Assembly: GCA_910583795.1 (NCBI GenBank) | Contig: CAJTZQ010000011.1 | Coordinates: 1-14,773, forward strand | Reading direction: 5' to 3' | Length of the DNA: 14,773 nucleotides | DNA from: an uncultured Muribaculaceae bacterium | Lineage (GTDB): Bacteria > Bacteroidota > Bacteroidia > Bacteroidales > Muribaculaceae | Shown: positions 5,342-13,865 of the stretch, piece by piece | How the letters are laid out: every line of letters begins with the position of its first letter | Position numbering within the stretch: position 1 is the stretch's first letter | Program-made: the position numbers and the translations under genes | The notes under the pieces: generated by a model | Told to the model about the DNA's origin: nothing | Databases searched by the model: none | The model's input: the letters and a program-made list of their open reading frames with translations, nothing else

Positions 5342-6788
5342 TCATCTGAATATCTCGGGATTATCAGAGGGATTGCAGACAATCGAATAGCTGCCGGGAG
5401 AATATTCCTTTGTGGCTGTATCCCCCGGGAGAGCGACATCAGCCACCGCCCCTTCAGGAACAGTGAAATTCCATATCCACTTATCACCTTCATACTTCCA
5501 ATGACTCTTTACAACCCCCGATGCTGAAGAATACTCTGCCTTCACAAAACCGAGTCTTCGGTCTGGCACCGGTTTCATCACGATGCGCCGGAAACCTGGA
5601 GCCGACGAATCTGAGGCTATTCCTGCCATTGTCTCCCACATCCACTCCCCTACACATCCATAGGCATAATGATTGAAACTGTTCATTCCCTGAGGTCCCA
5701 TGCCGTGTTCAATCATATAACTGTTCCAACGCTCCCAGATTGTAGTGGCGCCATTGTCGACAGAATAAAGCCAACTTGGATTTTTACGCTGAAACAAAAG
5801 TTCATAAGCGATGTCCGACATCCCATTTTCAGTAAGAGTGGGCATCAATATCGACGTGCCGAGAAATCCTGTCTGAAGACAATTATCGTGTTGAGCAAAA
5901 TTTTTCCGTAGACGATTGATGATATTTTCCTTCGCCTTCCCCTCAAAAAGATTGTTTTTGAGGGCAAACAACGCCGGAGTCTGCATCGTGTTGAGAATTT
6001 CCGTCAGAAACGTACCGTCAGCCCGGAAGAACGTCTCCCGCAAATAATTTCGTGCCTCATCAGCGATTTTCCGATAATGCGAACCGTCGCGTCCTATAGC
6101 GTTCGCCATGTCGCACATCATCTCAGCGTCCATAAGCCAATAGCTGCCGCTAAGATAATTCCAATACTCATAGGTTTCCGGCCGCACGTGCCAATTGCCC
6201 TGATAGTCCTGATAATCTTTTCTTCCGCTGCAACTTTCCAGAGGCTCATAGCTCAACCAATCTGCCCATTGATAATTGCCGTTTTCCGCTACATGAGCAT
6301 GATGATTATATCGGGTGGCGCTGATATGATCAAGATATTTCTCCATTGCTTCCCAATTTTCGGAAATAATATCCGTATCGCCATATTGTTTCCATACCAC
6401 CCAAGGCACAATCACTCCGGCGTCTGACCATCCAAGACGGTTCATATCGGTAGGAAACGCACCATATTGTGCCTGTGGCGCAACTCCGGGAAATCCACCG
6501 AGTTCATGTTGAGTGTCGCGCATATCGCGCATCCACTTGTGAAGGAAGCGTCTTGTGTTGGCAAAAAAGGTTCCCGTCTCTGCAAAGACCTGAGTGTCGG
6601 CTGTCCAGCCGAGTCGTTCGTTGCGTTGCGGACAATCGGTAGGGACTGAAAGATAATTCGAACGCTGACCCCAGACTGTATTGGAGATAAGACTGTTGAT
6701 TGCTGGATCTCCTGTAATGATAGTCCCGGTCTCAAGATTGCGGGAACAAGAGTATGGCTGCCGGAATCAATATTTTTGCAACTTTCAT
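5342..6788 (-). pseudogene. GH78 alpha-L-rhamnosidase with N-terminal domains deleted and frame broken
   Basis: From the ATG at 6786-6788 the frame gives a signal peptide (MKVAKILIPAAILLFPQS) and stops at TGA 6732-6734. In a second frame, open from 6766, a GH78 catalytic domain begins at ETGTIITGDPAIN and runs to the TGA at 5342-5344. Known active-site features are present: DCPQRNERLGWTAD (6637-6596; Asp, general-acid Glu, Trp and Asp) and the general-base motif WERW near the C-terminal third, followed by a C-terminal beta-sandwich. Full GH78 proteins are usually 800-1100 aa; the roughly 400-500 residues of N-terminal beta domains are missing and the signal peptide is out of frame with the catalytic part. 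The Met at 6530-6532 is downstream of the catalytic acid and is not a real start. It is last in the leftward run, 23 bp after the ManA-like gene. It was an exported enzyme and is now probably inactive or poorly made. Confidence 0.8.
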
Positions 6789-6811
6789 TATATTAGTTCG
6801 GTTTAAACCGG

Positions 6812-7453
6812 CTACATACTTATGAAGTCGGGAATGAGAGATACTACCGTAAGGAGAGTCAGGGCTCCTTTTACATCAAATTCGTTGACAGGGGCAGGCA
6901 GTAGAAGCGTTTCACCCCTTTTCACCGACGTTGAAACTCCATCCACTTTCAGTTGTCCCTCCCCGTCAATACAGAGCAATCCCATAAAAGAATCTTGCGG
7001 ATTCTTTATTGTGCGCTCCCCTTCCACAGCTTCTCTGACCACTGAAAAACAGGGACCCGAAACAAGTGGAAGCGAAGCGGCACGCGAATCATCATCATGA
7101 TTTTCCGGACAATATAAAAACGGGATCTGATGATTGTCTATGCGGTGACAGACTTCCACGGCAAGACGACTTTCATCGTCCACAAGTTTTATGTTGAGGG
7201 GAAATTCTCCGCCGTATAGCGAATATATCCCCTCACCTATCAAATTACCTTTCTGCTTATCCACGAGCGACTGTAGTTCCATTCCGGCATTGTCTCCTTC
7301 GGCTACAATACTTTGTTTCCCTGGCACTACAGACAACTCCCAACTTTCCCCAATGGCACTGCAATTTACAGACAATCCCTTGAAACGGGCGATATGGTTT
7401 CCCCCGTGTCCCGTATTTCCGAAATATGGCAGAAGTTTAATCGGTTGTCTCAT
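6812..7453 (-). CDS. Shortened ManA-like (class I mannose-6-phosphate isomerase) cupin protein lacking metal ligands
   Basis: The protein has 213 aa, against about 300-320 for small class I mannose-6-phosphate isomerases. Residues ~35-100 follow that family (IGESWELS, then IVAEGDNAGMELQSLV, LIGEGIYSLYGGEFPLNIK). The normal metal-binding QVHPDD stretch is here EVCHRID (residues 100-106), and the following ~100-residue core with the GK.E.W and GDVFFLP..VHA motifs is absent. The C-terminal cupin end survives (GEGQLKVDG, KRGETLLLPAPV). The frame is intact, with no signal peptide, so it is cytoplasmic if made. Its ATG lies 10 bp after the GH76 stop, implying co-transcription. In a mannan locus a sugar-phosphate isomerase is expected, but this protein cannot bind the catalytic metal in the usual way. 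It is either decaying or changed in function. Confidence 0.65.
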   Translation of the reverse strand: MRQPIKLLPYFGNTGHGGNHIARFKGLSVNCSAIGESWELSVVPGKQSIVAEGDNAGMELQSLVDKQKGNLIGEGIYSLYGGEFPLNIKLVDDESRLAVEVCHRIDNHQIPFLYCPENHDDDSRAASLPLVSGPCFSVVREAVEGERTIKNPQDSFMGLLCIDGEGQLKVDGVSTSVKRGETLLLPAPVNEFDVKGALTLLTVVSLIPDFISM

Positions 7454-7463
7454 AGGATTTCAC

Positions 7464-8768
7464 TTATTTTGAACTATTTTCAGTCGGGAAAAGAAGCATA
7501 AGCGCCGGAAGCGACGAAGCAGCATAGCTGCCTATCATGACACTGTCAGGAGTGGCCACACCCAATTCTCCATCGCAAATGCCGGATGAATTCCGGTTCT
7601 GGAGTCCGGCGGCAATATTCTTCTCTATAAATTCTCTATATTGTTCCTGACCACACTCATTGACCAAAATATCCATATACTGAGCCCAAATGGCAGGATA
7701 GACACCCTGTTCAAGACTTCCCTGATCATATGGATGTTCAGGATTATGAGCCCACGGCAGATATCCTCCCTTGGAAAGTTCATTGATAGAATAATCCGCT
7801 CCCGCCTTGGCATTCTCGAGATATGTAGAATCGCCTGTCGCCTTATAAAGCAAAGAGGCTGCACCAATAAACGTACCCTGGTTATAGAGCAACGGATGAC
7901 CTCCACGGGAATCGCCATGACGGTTGTCTACTATCATGCCTGTCTGCATGTCGCCAAGTTTTTCAGCCGACCATCCGTAGATCTCCTTGGCCATCTCCAA
8001 ATAACGGTCTTTCGTCTCATAATGTGGACGAGTGAACGAACCGTATGAATTTGTCCAGGTCTCAGGATTTTCGTCTCCCTTACGGTCGGCAGGAGCAAGA
8101 TCATACAGCAACATTGCGGCAACTACAGTCGGGAAATTGATACACGACATTTTTCCGTCGCCTGCAGCATTCGCATTAGGATTCTCAAGCGGCTGCCATT
8201 GCCAGAACATACCGCCACCCAAATCTTTTGCAGGATCTGCGTATGATCCCGTATCCCCCACTCGCGGAGAACCATACCACACACGGGCAAAGCTTTTCTC
8301 GGCAAGTTCACGACAGTCATCTCTACCAAGAATCTTCGCAGCCCTTGCCATTGTGATGGTCCACCATTGGATGTCGTCATATATAAACCATCCTTTGTTG
8401 GTGTCGTTGTTGTCGAAATCAAAATTAAGATAGTGAGCCACGTTTCCGTCAAGGATTTTATTGGCGAGATCGCGGTATTGCTCCTCGCGTTCCTTATCCC
8501 CATTCTCACGGGCAAGGAGCATCGCGTTCATCGCCATATCGGCATACATCGGCTGGCACCATATCGCAGCCGCACCACCCCAACGGTCTACCGCAGCAGA
8601 ATCAGCTGTTGTGTTCTTATAAATATATCTTGTGGAATCAAGAAACACGGTGTTGAAAGCATCGTATGCCTCAAACGCCTGATTAGTCTTCTCGACGGGT
8701 TTAGAGCTTCCGCAAGCTGCCGCCCCTATGAGCGAGGCGGCTATAATTGAAAATGGAATCAGTTTCAT
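7464..8768 (-). CDS. GH76 alpha-1,6-mannanase lipoprotein
   Basis: This 434-aa protein has a lipoprotein signal (LIGAAAC, Cys19). It carries the GH76 hallmarks: WFIYDDIQWW with the adjacent aspartates D131 and D132 that serve as nucleophile and acid/base in the family, the family phrase LLYNQGTFIGAASLLYKATGD, and (alpha/alpha)6-type helices throughout. GH76 enzymes hydrolyse the alpha-1,6-mannan backbone of fungal mannan or related alpha-mannosides. A Cys anchor in Bacteroidales places it in the periplasm or on the cell surface. Length and frame look complete. It lies second in the leftward run, 160 bp after the upstream gene, and that gap contains a heptamer tandem tract starting 6 bp before the ATG. 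No clear -7 box is seen in the gap, so transcription may come from the divergent promoter near 11200. Confidence 0.88.
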   Translation of the reverse strand: MKLIPFSIIAASLIGAAACGSSKPVEKTNQAFEAYDAFNTVFLDSTRYIYKNTTADSAAVDRWGGAAAIWCQPMYADMAMNAMLLARENGDKEREEQYRDLANKILDGNVAHYLNFDFDNNDTNKGWFIYDDIQWWTITMARAAKILGRDDCRELAEKSFARVWYGSPRVGDTGSYADPAKDLGGGMFWQWQPLENPNANAAGDGKMSCINFPTVVAAMLLYDLAPADRKGDENPETWTNSYGSFTRPHYETKDRYLEMAKEIYGWSAEKLGDMQTGMIVDNRHGDSRGGHPLLYNQGTFIGAASLLYKATGDSTYLENAKAGADYSINELSKGGYLPWAHNPEHPYDQGSLEQGVYPAIWAQYMDILVNECGQEQYREFIEKNIAAGLQNRNSSGICDGELGVATPDSVMIGSYAASSLPALMLLFPTENSSK

Positions 8769-8774
8769 GTTTTA

Positions 8775-8858
8775 TGAGTTATGAGTTGTGAGATTTGAGT
8801 TATGAGTTGTGAGATTTGAGTTGTGAGTTGTGAGATTTGAGTTGTGAGTTGTGAGATT
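8775..8858. repeat. Heptanucleotide tandem array, 12 units (4 x 21 bp)
   Basis: Twelve consecutive 7-bp units of the form TGAGTTA, TGAGTTG or TGAGATT run from 8775 to 8858. They are arranged as four 21-bp triplets; the first two are TGAGTTA-TGAGTTG-TGAGATT and the last two TGAGTTG-TGAGTTG-TGAGATT. The array occupies the immediate 5' leader of the GH76 gene. A smaller related tract, (TATGAAT)2, lies near 8900-8915. Confidence 0.9.
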
Positions 8859-8928
8859 AATTGCACCCGCTTCACTCGCGCCACAATCAAGATCTAAAAA
8901 TTATGAATTATGAATTGACGATAAGCCA

Positions 8929-11145
8929 TCACCAGCAGAAACTTACTTTCCTGCCATCGGGTTGGTTATCAAATTTAATAAGATAAGTGCGTGTGGAAGG
9001 ATCCCATGCCGACGGAGAGTTTGACTCAACACCATCTATCGTGACGCTCTTGGGAGCAGACGGCAGAAGCACACGTGCGATGCCGTCAGTATCTATCGGA
9101 CTTTTCGCCACAAACGTATATTCTTTCTTCCCTCTCACCTCATCACTCTCCCTGAACGATGCGGCAAGCACCTGTGGAGTCTTCGATTCTTTCACGTTGC
9201 CGATATCAAGGAGAAGAACCTGAGTGCCGGGATTAACAGACACTTCATTCATGACCGGAAGCGAGGGGTCGAACATATCTATATATTTTCCTTTAAGAGA
9301 CAAGGGGACATCGCTGACACTTTCATCAACCACAGCAGCGAGAGTGTATTGCCCACGATGCAATAAATAATTATTCTTGAATTTCAATTTACCCCCCCTT
9401 GCATCTTTTTCATAAAGACCGGTAAGAGTGGAAATAAACTTGTCGTCACCATTGTCGGAAAGAATAAAATCTTTGGGGTCATGACGCAACACATATACCG
9501 TACCCTTCCCTATCTTATAACTACCTTCATCTGCATTTTCAGGCATACCCATCAACGAGAACAGGTGTTGTGAGGGTGCTGAATAAGAGTTATCTCCTGT
9601 CGACCACCATTCAGGCACTTTCTGAAACGGATCTTTGTCAGATCCGCAGAACAACAACACTCCGCCTTTTTTAACCCAATCGGCAAGATGGTTGTGAGCG
9701 GCAGGATCAAGAGGTTTCATATTGGAATATGTCATCACAAGCACTTTAGTATCCGCCAAAGTTGCAGGGAAACCAAGATTTTCAATATGCACTGTCTTTA
9801 CAGGCACACCACGCTTCACAAGAGGCAAAGCCATTCCATAGAAATTGGAGAGCTGCGGATCGTCATACCCCTCATGCAAAGGGAAACGTTGGAACATTAA
9901 AGAATTAGACATCAACACGCCGATTCCTTGATTTCCCGACACCTTGTTTTCAACCACCGGCATCTTGTTGAGCGCATTGATCATCACTTGCATCTGAGTG
10001 GAATAGAAACGGGGTATCTTGGTTTTCTCGTCGCTGTCGGCACTCACCTTATAAAGGCCTTCATAAATACGCTCAGGCCATGGCATAACCTCATAATCCC
10101 CGACTCCGGGATAAAGAAGCTTGGCTGTGAACGTAGCCTGATAGTTGCGTTTATAATCGTCCCAGTCTTTTGCACGATCCTCTATAGGGTCGGTAAGGAA
10201 AAACATCTTGCGCCCCGTAGGTGCTGTCATGGATTCCATCGAGCCGTATTCAAGGAAAGCGGTTTCAAACACACGCTCCTTATAATTGCCGTTATAATAG
10301 TTAGGCTCACGGGAAGTGCCGGTCCAGACCTGGGCTATATACCCGTCGACACATGGCAGCGAGGCAAGGCTTGCCTCAGGACTTACGATTTGCCATTGGG
10401 AATAATTCACCAGTGAATGCGTCGGCACATAGCATTTTATATCTCTGCCGAGACTCTTGCCATACTCCTTGGCGTATGTGAACACCTCGTTGAGGGCACG
10501 GTAATAAAGATGATATTTAAGCTTGTTGGCAAGATAGGTGGCTTCAGGAGATTCGTGTTGTGGCTGCCACTCCGTGCCATAATAATCTTTCCACTCCTTT
10601 TTGAAAGCGTCGCTGTAGCCTGAGCGAGCCCAGAACTCAGGTTCTTCCATAAAGATAGCGTCAATGCCTGCATCGATCACACGCTTCACGTGTGCCTCCT
10701 TCATATATTTAAGGAAATTCATCGACGGCACTATGTAAGGCACAAGGTGTCCGTGCCAGATTGTGTCACCTTTCATCGTGACCTGACCTTCGTCAAGATG
10801 AGATTTTCCATCCCATTTGCCGGTGAAATAATCCTGATATTCACCCCAGGCTATACCGGTCATAAAGTGGACAGTATATCCACGGTCGCGCCAGCTTTTC
10901 ACACGGTTTTCAAAATTACGGTTCCCTTCACGATCAGAGGGATTGCCGCCCACGCCATATACCATCACCGCATCGGCACGGTTATCGATGGTGGGTCGCC
11001 ACTCACGTGAAGTCTGGAAAGTGGTCTTGACGTTGTCGTTTGCGATTATGCTTGGCACTGAGGTACACATCGACAGAATCAGCGGCAAAGCCGCCAATCT
11101 GCATTTTGAGGATGAGAGGGAAGCAAAATTGTCATATAGTTTCAT
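8929..11145 (-). CDS. Secreted putative glycoside hydrolase with TIM-barrel and GATase-like domains (GH42-like architecture)
   Basis: Starting at the ATG 11143-11145 the protein has 738 aa and a signal peptide (CRLAALPLILSMCTSVPSI to ANDN). An upstream in-frame ATG would add 39 residues encoded over the promoter and is not used. Residues ~85-310 look like a TIM barrel: GYTVHFMTGIAWGEY, VIDAGIDAIFMEEPEFW (candidate acid/base among E167, E168 and E170), KCYVPTHSLVNYSQW, DGYIAQVW. Residues ~470-570 look like a glutamine-amidotransferase-type domain (GIGVLMSNSL; VLVMTYSNMKPLDP; HLADWVKKGGVLLFCG), followed by a C-terminal beta domain. This order is seen in GH42 and similar (for example GH164) enzymes, but I cannot assign a family. 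It leads the leftward run and is divergent from GH92 across a symmetric dyad, so a role on mannose-containing glycans is likely. Confidence 0.7.
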   Translation of the reverse strand: MKLYDNFASLSSSKCRLAALPLILSMCTSVPSIIANDNVKTTFQTSREWRPTIDNRADAVMVYGVGGNPSDREGNRNFENRVKSWRDRGYTVHFMTGIAWGEYQDYFTGKWDGKSHLDEGQVTMKGDTIWHGHLVPYIVPSMNFLKYMKEAHVKRVIDAGIDAIFMEEPEFWARSGYSDAFKKEWKDYYGTEWQPQHESPEATYLANKLKYHLYYRALNEVFTYAKEYGKSLGRDIKCYVPTHSLVNYSQWQIVSPEASLASLPCVDGYIAQVWTGTSREPNYYNGNYKERVFETAFLEYGSMESMTAPTGRKMFFLTDPIEDRAKDWDDYKRNYQATFTAKLLYPGVGDYEVMPWPERIYEGLYKVSADSDEKTKIPRFYSTQMQVMINALNKMPVVENKVSGNQGIGVLMSNSLMFQRFPLHEGYDDPQLSNFYGMALPLVKRGVPVKTVHIENLGFPATLADTKVLVMTYSNMKPLDPAAHNHLADWVKKGGVLLFCGSDKDPFQKVPEWWSTGDNSYSAPSQHLFSLMGMPENADEGSYKIGKGTVYVLRHDPKDFILSDNGDDKFISTLTGLYEKDARGGKLKFKNNYLLHRGQYTLAAVVDESVSDVPLSLKGKYIDMFDPSLPVMNEVSVNPGTQVLLLDIGNVKESKTPQVLAASFRESDEVRGKKEYTFVAKSPIDTDGIARVLLPSAPKSVTIDGVESNSPSAWDPSTRTYLIKFDNQPDGRKVSFCW

Positions 11146-11198
11146 GGTGCTTTTTTTATGGGCATTATCAAATATTGGGTAACCGCCCCTTTCAACTG

Positions 11199-11320
11199 CA
11201 AAGTAAATCAACATTGACAAGAATAATGTTCTATCGCGTGCCAAATAAGTATAAATCAGCATTTGTATACATATTTGGCAATCATGGATACACTTATAAT
11301 GCCCAAATTTCCTAACTTTA
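11199..11320. promoter_or_regulatory. Symmetric divergent promoter region with 42-bp dyad operator
   Basis: Arms 11239-11253 (TGCCAAATAAGTATA) and 11266-11280 (TATACATATTTGGCA) pair at 14 of 15 positions around a 12-nt centre. The minus -7-like box TTACTTTG (11199-11206) and the plus -7-like box TAACTTTA (11313-11320) each differ from TAnnTTTG at one position. Each lies exactly 32 nt from the nearer arm, which places the dyad centre near -66 of both promoters. Neither has a visible -33 TTTG. This fits one activator serving both the GH92 gene and the leftward glycosidase run; the activator is not in the window. Confidence 0.6.
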
Positions 11321-11375
11321 CACAGATTTTAAAACGCACATAAAATTATCAACTCAAATACTTTAAAAACTCAAG

Positions 11376-13694
11376 ATGCGAACCTCAACCCACATCATGA
11401 AATTTGCCTGTCTGGCACTAACCGTGTCATTGATGCCAGGCTGCAACAAATCAAACCAAAGCAGCAAGGCTATCACTGATCCGGTGGATTATGTCAGTAC
11501 CCTCGTAGGCACACAATCGAAACATTCTCTGTCAACCGGCAACACTTATCCGGCAACCGCACTCCCCTGGGGTATGAACTTCTGGACCCCGCAAACCGGG
11601 ACAATGGGCGACGGTTGGGCATACACCTACGATGCCGATAAAATCCGCGGCATTAAACAGACCCACCAGCCGAGTCCATGGATCAACGACTACGGACAGT
11701 TCTCGATCATGCCTGTAACCGGCACACCTGTATTCGATCAGGATCAACGTGCATCTTGGTTCTCCCATAAGGCTGAAGAGGCACGTCCATATTACTACAA
11801 GGTATATCTTGCAGACCATGATGTAGTGGCAGAGGTTGCTCCTACCGAGCGTGCTGCCGCAATGCGTTTCACTTTCCCCGACAATCAAAGTTATGTTGTG
11901 GTCGATGCAATGGACAATGGTTCGTCTGTGACTGTAATACCGGAGGAGAATAAAATAGTAGGTTATACCACCAAAAACAGTGGAGGTGTGCCTGAAAACT
12001 TCAAAAACTACTTCGAGATCGTTTTCGACACCCCTTTCACCTACACATCGACAGTGCTCGACAATGGAGAGCTCACCGAAGGGCGCAACAGCGTGGAGGG
12101 TAATCATGCAGGTGCCATTATCGGATTCAAGACCGGTAAAGGACAGGTTGTCAACGCAAAGGTGGCTTCATCCTTCATTAGCCCTGAACAGGCATCTCTC
12201 AACATGAAAGAACTTGGCGACGGCGATTTTGAACGTATCAAAAGCGAAGGTCGTCAGCGTTGGAATGATGTGCTCGGAGTGTTTGAAGTGGAAGACGATG
12301 ATCTCGACAGACTGCGCACTTTCTATTCTTGCCTTTATCGCTCGGTGCTTTTCCCCCGCAGTTTCTATGAAATAAACGAAAAGGGAGAACCGGTGCACTA
12401 TAGCCCTTACAATGGAGAAGTACTTCCGGGCTATATGTTTACCGACACAGGTTTCTGGGATACATTCCGCTGCCTGTTCCCTCTTCTCAATCTTGCCTAT
12501 CCCTCTATGAATGAAAAAATGCAGGAGGGTCTCGCCAACGCATACCGCGAGAGTGGATTCCTGCCGGAATGGGCAAGTCCCGGACATCGTGGCTGCATGG
12601 TGGGAAATAATTCCGCTTCAGTAGTTGCAGATGCATGGCTCAAGGGTGTCAAAGTATCTGAGAAAGACATGGAGACTCTTTGGGAAGCTGTGGTCAGCGG
12701 CACCACAAAGGTTCATCCTCAGGTTTCCTCTACAGGTCGTCTCGGACACGAGTATTATGACTCTCTCGGATATGTGCCTTACGATGTGGATATCCGTGAG
12801 AATGCAGCCCGCACTCTCGAATATGCCTACGATGACTGGTGTATTTATCAACTTGGCAAAAGCCTTGGCAAGAGTGAGGCGGAACTGGCTCCGTTTAAGA
12901 AACATGCCATGAACTACAAGAACCTGTTCGACCCCGAACACAAGCTCATGCGCGGAAAGAATAAGGACGGTCAATTCCAGTCACCCTTCAATCCTCTGAA
13001 ATGGGGCGACGCATTTACCGAAGGCAACTCATGGCACTATACCTGGTCCGTATTCCACGATCCTCAGGGGCTTATCGACCTTATGGGCGGCAACAAGGAC
13101 TTCAACAATATGCTTGACTCTGTATTCTCTGTTCCACCGATCTTCGATGAGAGCTATTATAACGCCGTGATCCATGAGATCCGCGAAATGCAGATCATGA
13201 ACATGGGCAACTATGCCCACGGCAACCAGCCGATCCAGCACATGATCTATCTATACGACTGGTCAGGTGAACCTTGGAAAGCACAGAAGTGGATCCGCGA
13301 GGTGATGGACAAGATGTATAACGCCAATCCCGACGGGTATTGCGGTGACGAAGACAACGGTCAGACATCGGCATGGTACGTCTTCTCCGCTCTCGGATTC
13401 TATCCTGTCTGCCCGGGTAGTGGTGAATATGCTTTGGGGACCCCGCTCTTCAAGCATATGAAACTAAAACTTGAAAACGGTAAGGCTGTCGAAATTGACG
13501 CACCTGCCAACAGCCGTGACAACCGCTATATCAATTCAATGAAATTGAACGGTAGCAATCACGACCTAAACTTTGTGACTCACGACCAGCTCACAAACGG
13601 TGCTATTCTGACATTCGATATGACATCTGAGCCCAACACGTCGCGCGGCACTTCCGCCGAGTCAGCCCCCTACTCCTTCTCCAAAGAAAAGTAA
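11376..13694 (+). CDS. GH92 exo-alpha-1,2-mannosidase, exported
   Basis: This is a complete GH92 enzyme of 772 aa (765 if Met8 at 11397 is the start). The N-terminus is an export signal with a possible, atypical lipobox (LMPGC, Cys23). An N-terminal beta-sandwich (about 35-280) is followed by the (alpha/alpha)6 catalytic domain. Key residues line up with the characterised B. thetaiotaomicron enzyme BT3990 at a constant offset of 16: general acid E549 in EGNSWHYTW, the alpha-1,2 specificity pair H600-E601 in VIHEIREM, and the base pair D658/D660 in GDEDNGQ. Family members are Ca2+-dependent inverting mannosidases that remove terminal mannose from mannan or N-glycans. It is transcribed alone from a divergent promoter and ends in the terminator at 13731-13771. 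The BT3990 numbering is from memory. Confidence 0.93.
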   Translation: MRTSTHIMKFACLALTVSLMPGCNKSNQSSKAITDPVDYVSTLVGTQSKHSLSTGNTYPATALPWGMNFWTPQTGTMGDGWAYTYDADKIRGIKQTHQPSPWINDYGQFSIMPVTGTPVFDQDQRASWFSHKAEEARPYYYKVYLADHDVVAEVAPTERAAAMRFTFPDNQSYVVVDAMDNGSSVTVIPEENKIVGYTTKNSGGVPENFKNYFEIVFDTPFTYTSTVLDNGELTEGRNSVEGNHAGAIIGFKTGKGQVVNAKVASSFISPEQASLNMKELGDGDFERIKSEGRQRWNDVLGVFEVEDDDLDRLRTFYSCLYRSVLFPRSFYEINEKGEPVHYSPYNGEVLPGYMFTDTGFWDTFRCLFPLLNLAYPSMNEKMQEGLANAYRESGFLPEWASPGHRGCMVGNNSASVVADAWLKGVKVSEKDMETLWEAVVSGTTKVHPQVSSTGRLGHEYYDSLGYVPYDVDIRENAARTLEYAYDDWCIYQLGKSLGKSEAELAPFKKHAMNYKNLFDPEHKLMRGKNKDGQFQSPFNPLKWGDAFTEGNSWHYTWSVFHDPQGLIDLMGGNKDFNNMLDSVFSVPPIFDESYYNAVIHEIREMQIMNMGNYAHGNQPIQHMIYLYDWSGEPWKAQKWIREVMDKMYNANPDGYCGDEDNGQTSAWYVFSALGFYPVCPGSGEYALGTPLFKHMKLKLENGKAVEIDAPANSRDNRYINSMKLNGSNHDLNFVTHDQLTNGAILTFDMTSEPNTSRGTSAESAPYSFSKEK

Positions 13695-13730
13695 CTTATA
13701 AAAGGGAAACTAATACCGCATATTAAATCA

Positions 13731-13771
13731 AAAACGGATAGAGCCATATTCACGGCTCTATCCGTTTTTTT
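13731..13771 (+). terminator. Rho-independent terminator after the GH92 gene
   Basis: A 15-bp perfect stem (13731-13745 with 13754-13768) with an 8-nt loop (ATATTCAC) is followed by a T run (13765-13771). It begins 37 bp after the GH92 stop codon and isolates it from the next gene. Confidence 0.9.
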
Positions 13772-13815
13772 CGTTCACCCCCTTTACAACTCGTTTAAAA
13801 AGGATGGAATAGAGG

Positions 13816-13846
13816 TTGGAATGTTTGTGAGTTTGTTGTATATTTG
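13816..13846 (+). promoter_or_regulatory. Bacteroidetes-type promoter of the AAA-ATPase-like gene
   Basis: The -7 box TATATTTG (13839-13846) matches TAnnTTTG, and TTGG (13816-13819) lies 19 nt upstream in the -33 position. This predicts a start near 13852, about 14 nt before the ATG. It is the best two-element promoter in the window. Confidence 0.65.
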
Positions 13847-13865
13847 CAATTAAAACACAACGGGT

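Noticed and set aside
5342..6532. GH78 as a complete 396-aa gene starting at 6532
   Set aside because: The same frame continues upstream through the essential DCPQRNERLGW motif, so the Met is internal; the true gene start is the signal peptide at 6788 in another frame.
11146..11262. 39-residue N-terminal extension of the 738-aa protein
   Set aside because: It would be encoded over the -7 box and an operator arm and would place the signal peptide internally.
13218..13229. Gln in the GH92 motif HGNQP looked like loss of a catalytic Glu, which would suggest a mannose-phosphate uncapping enzyme
   Set aside because: The general acid is E549 in EGNSWHYTW, 109 residues before D658 as in BT3990 (E533/D642). 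The alpha-1,2 pair H600-E601 is also present, and HGNQP is, as far as I recall, usual in alpha-1,2 members.
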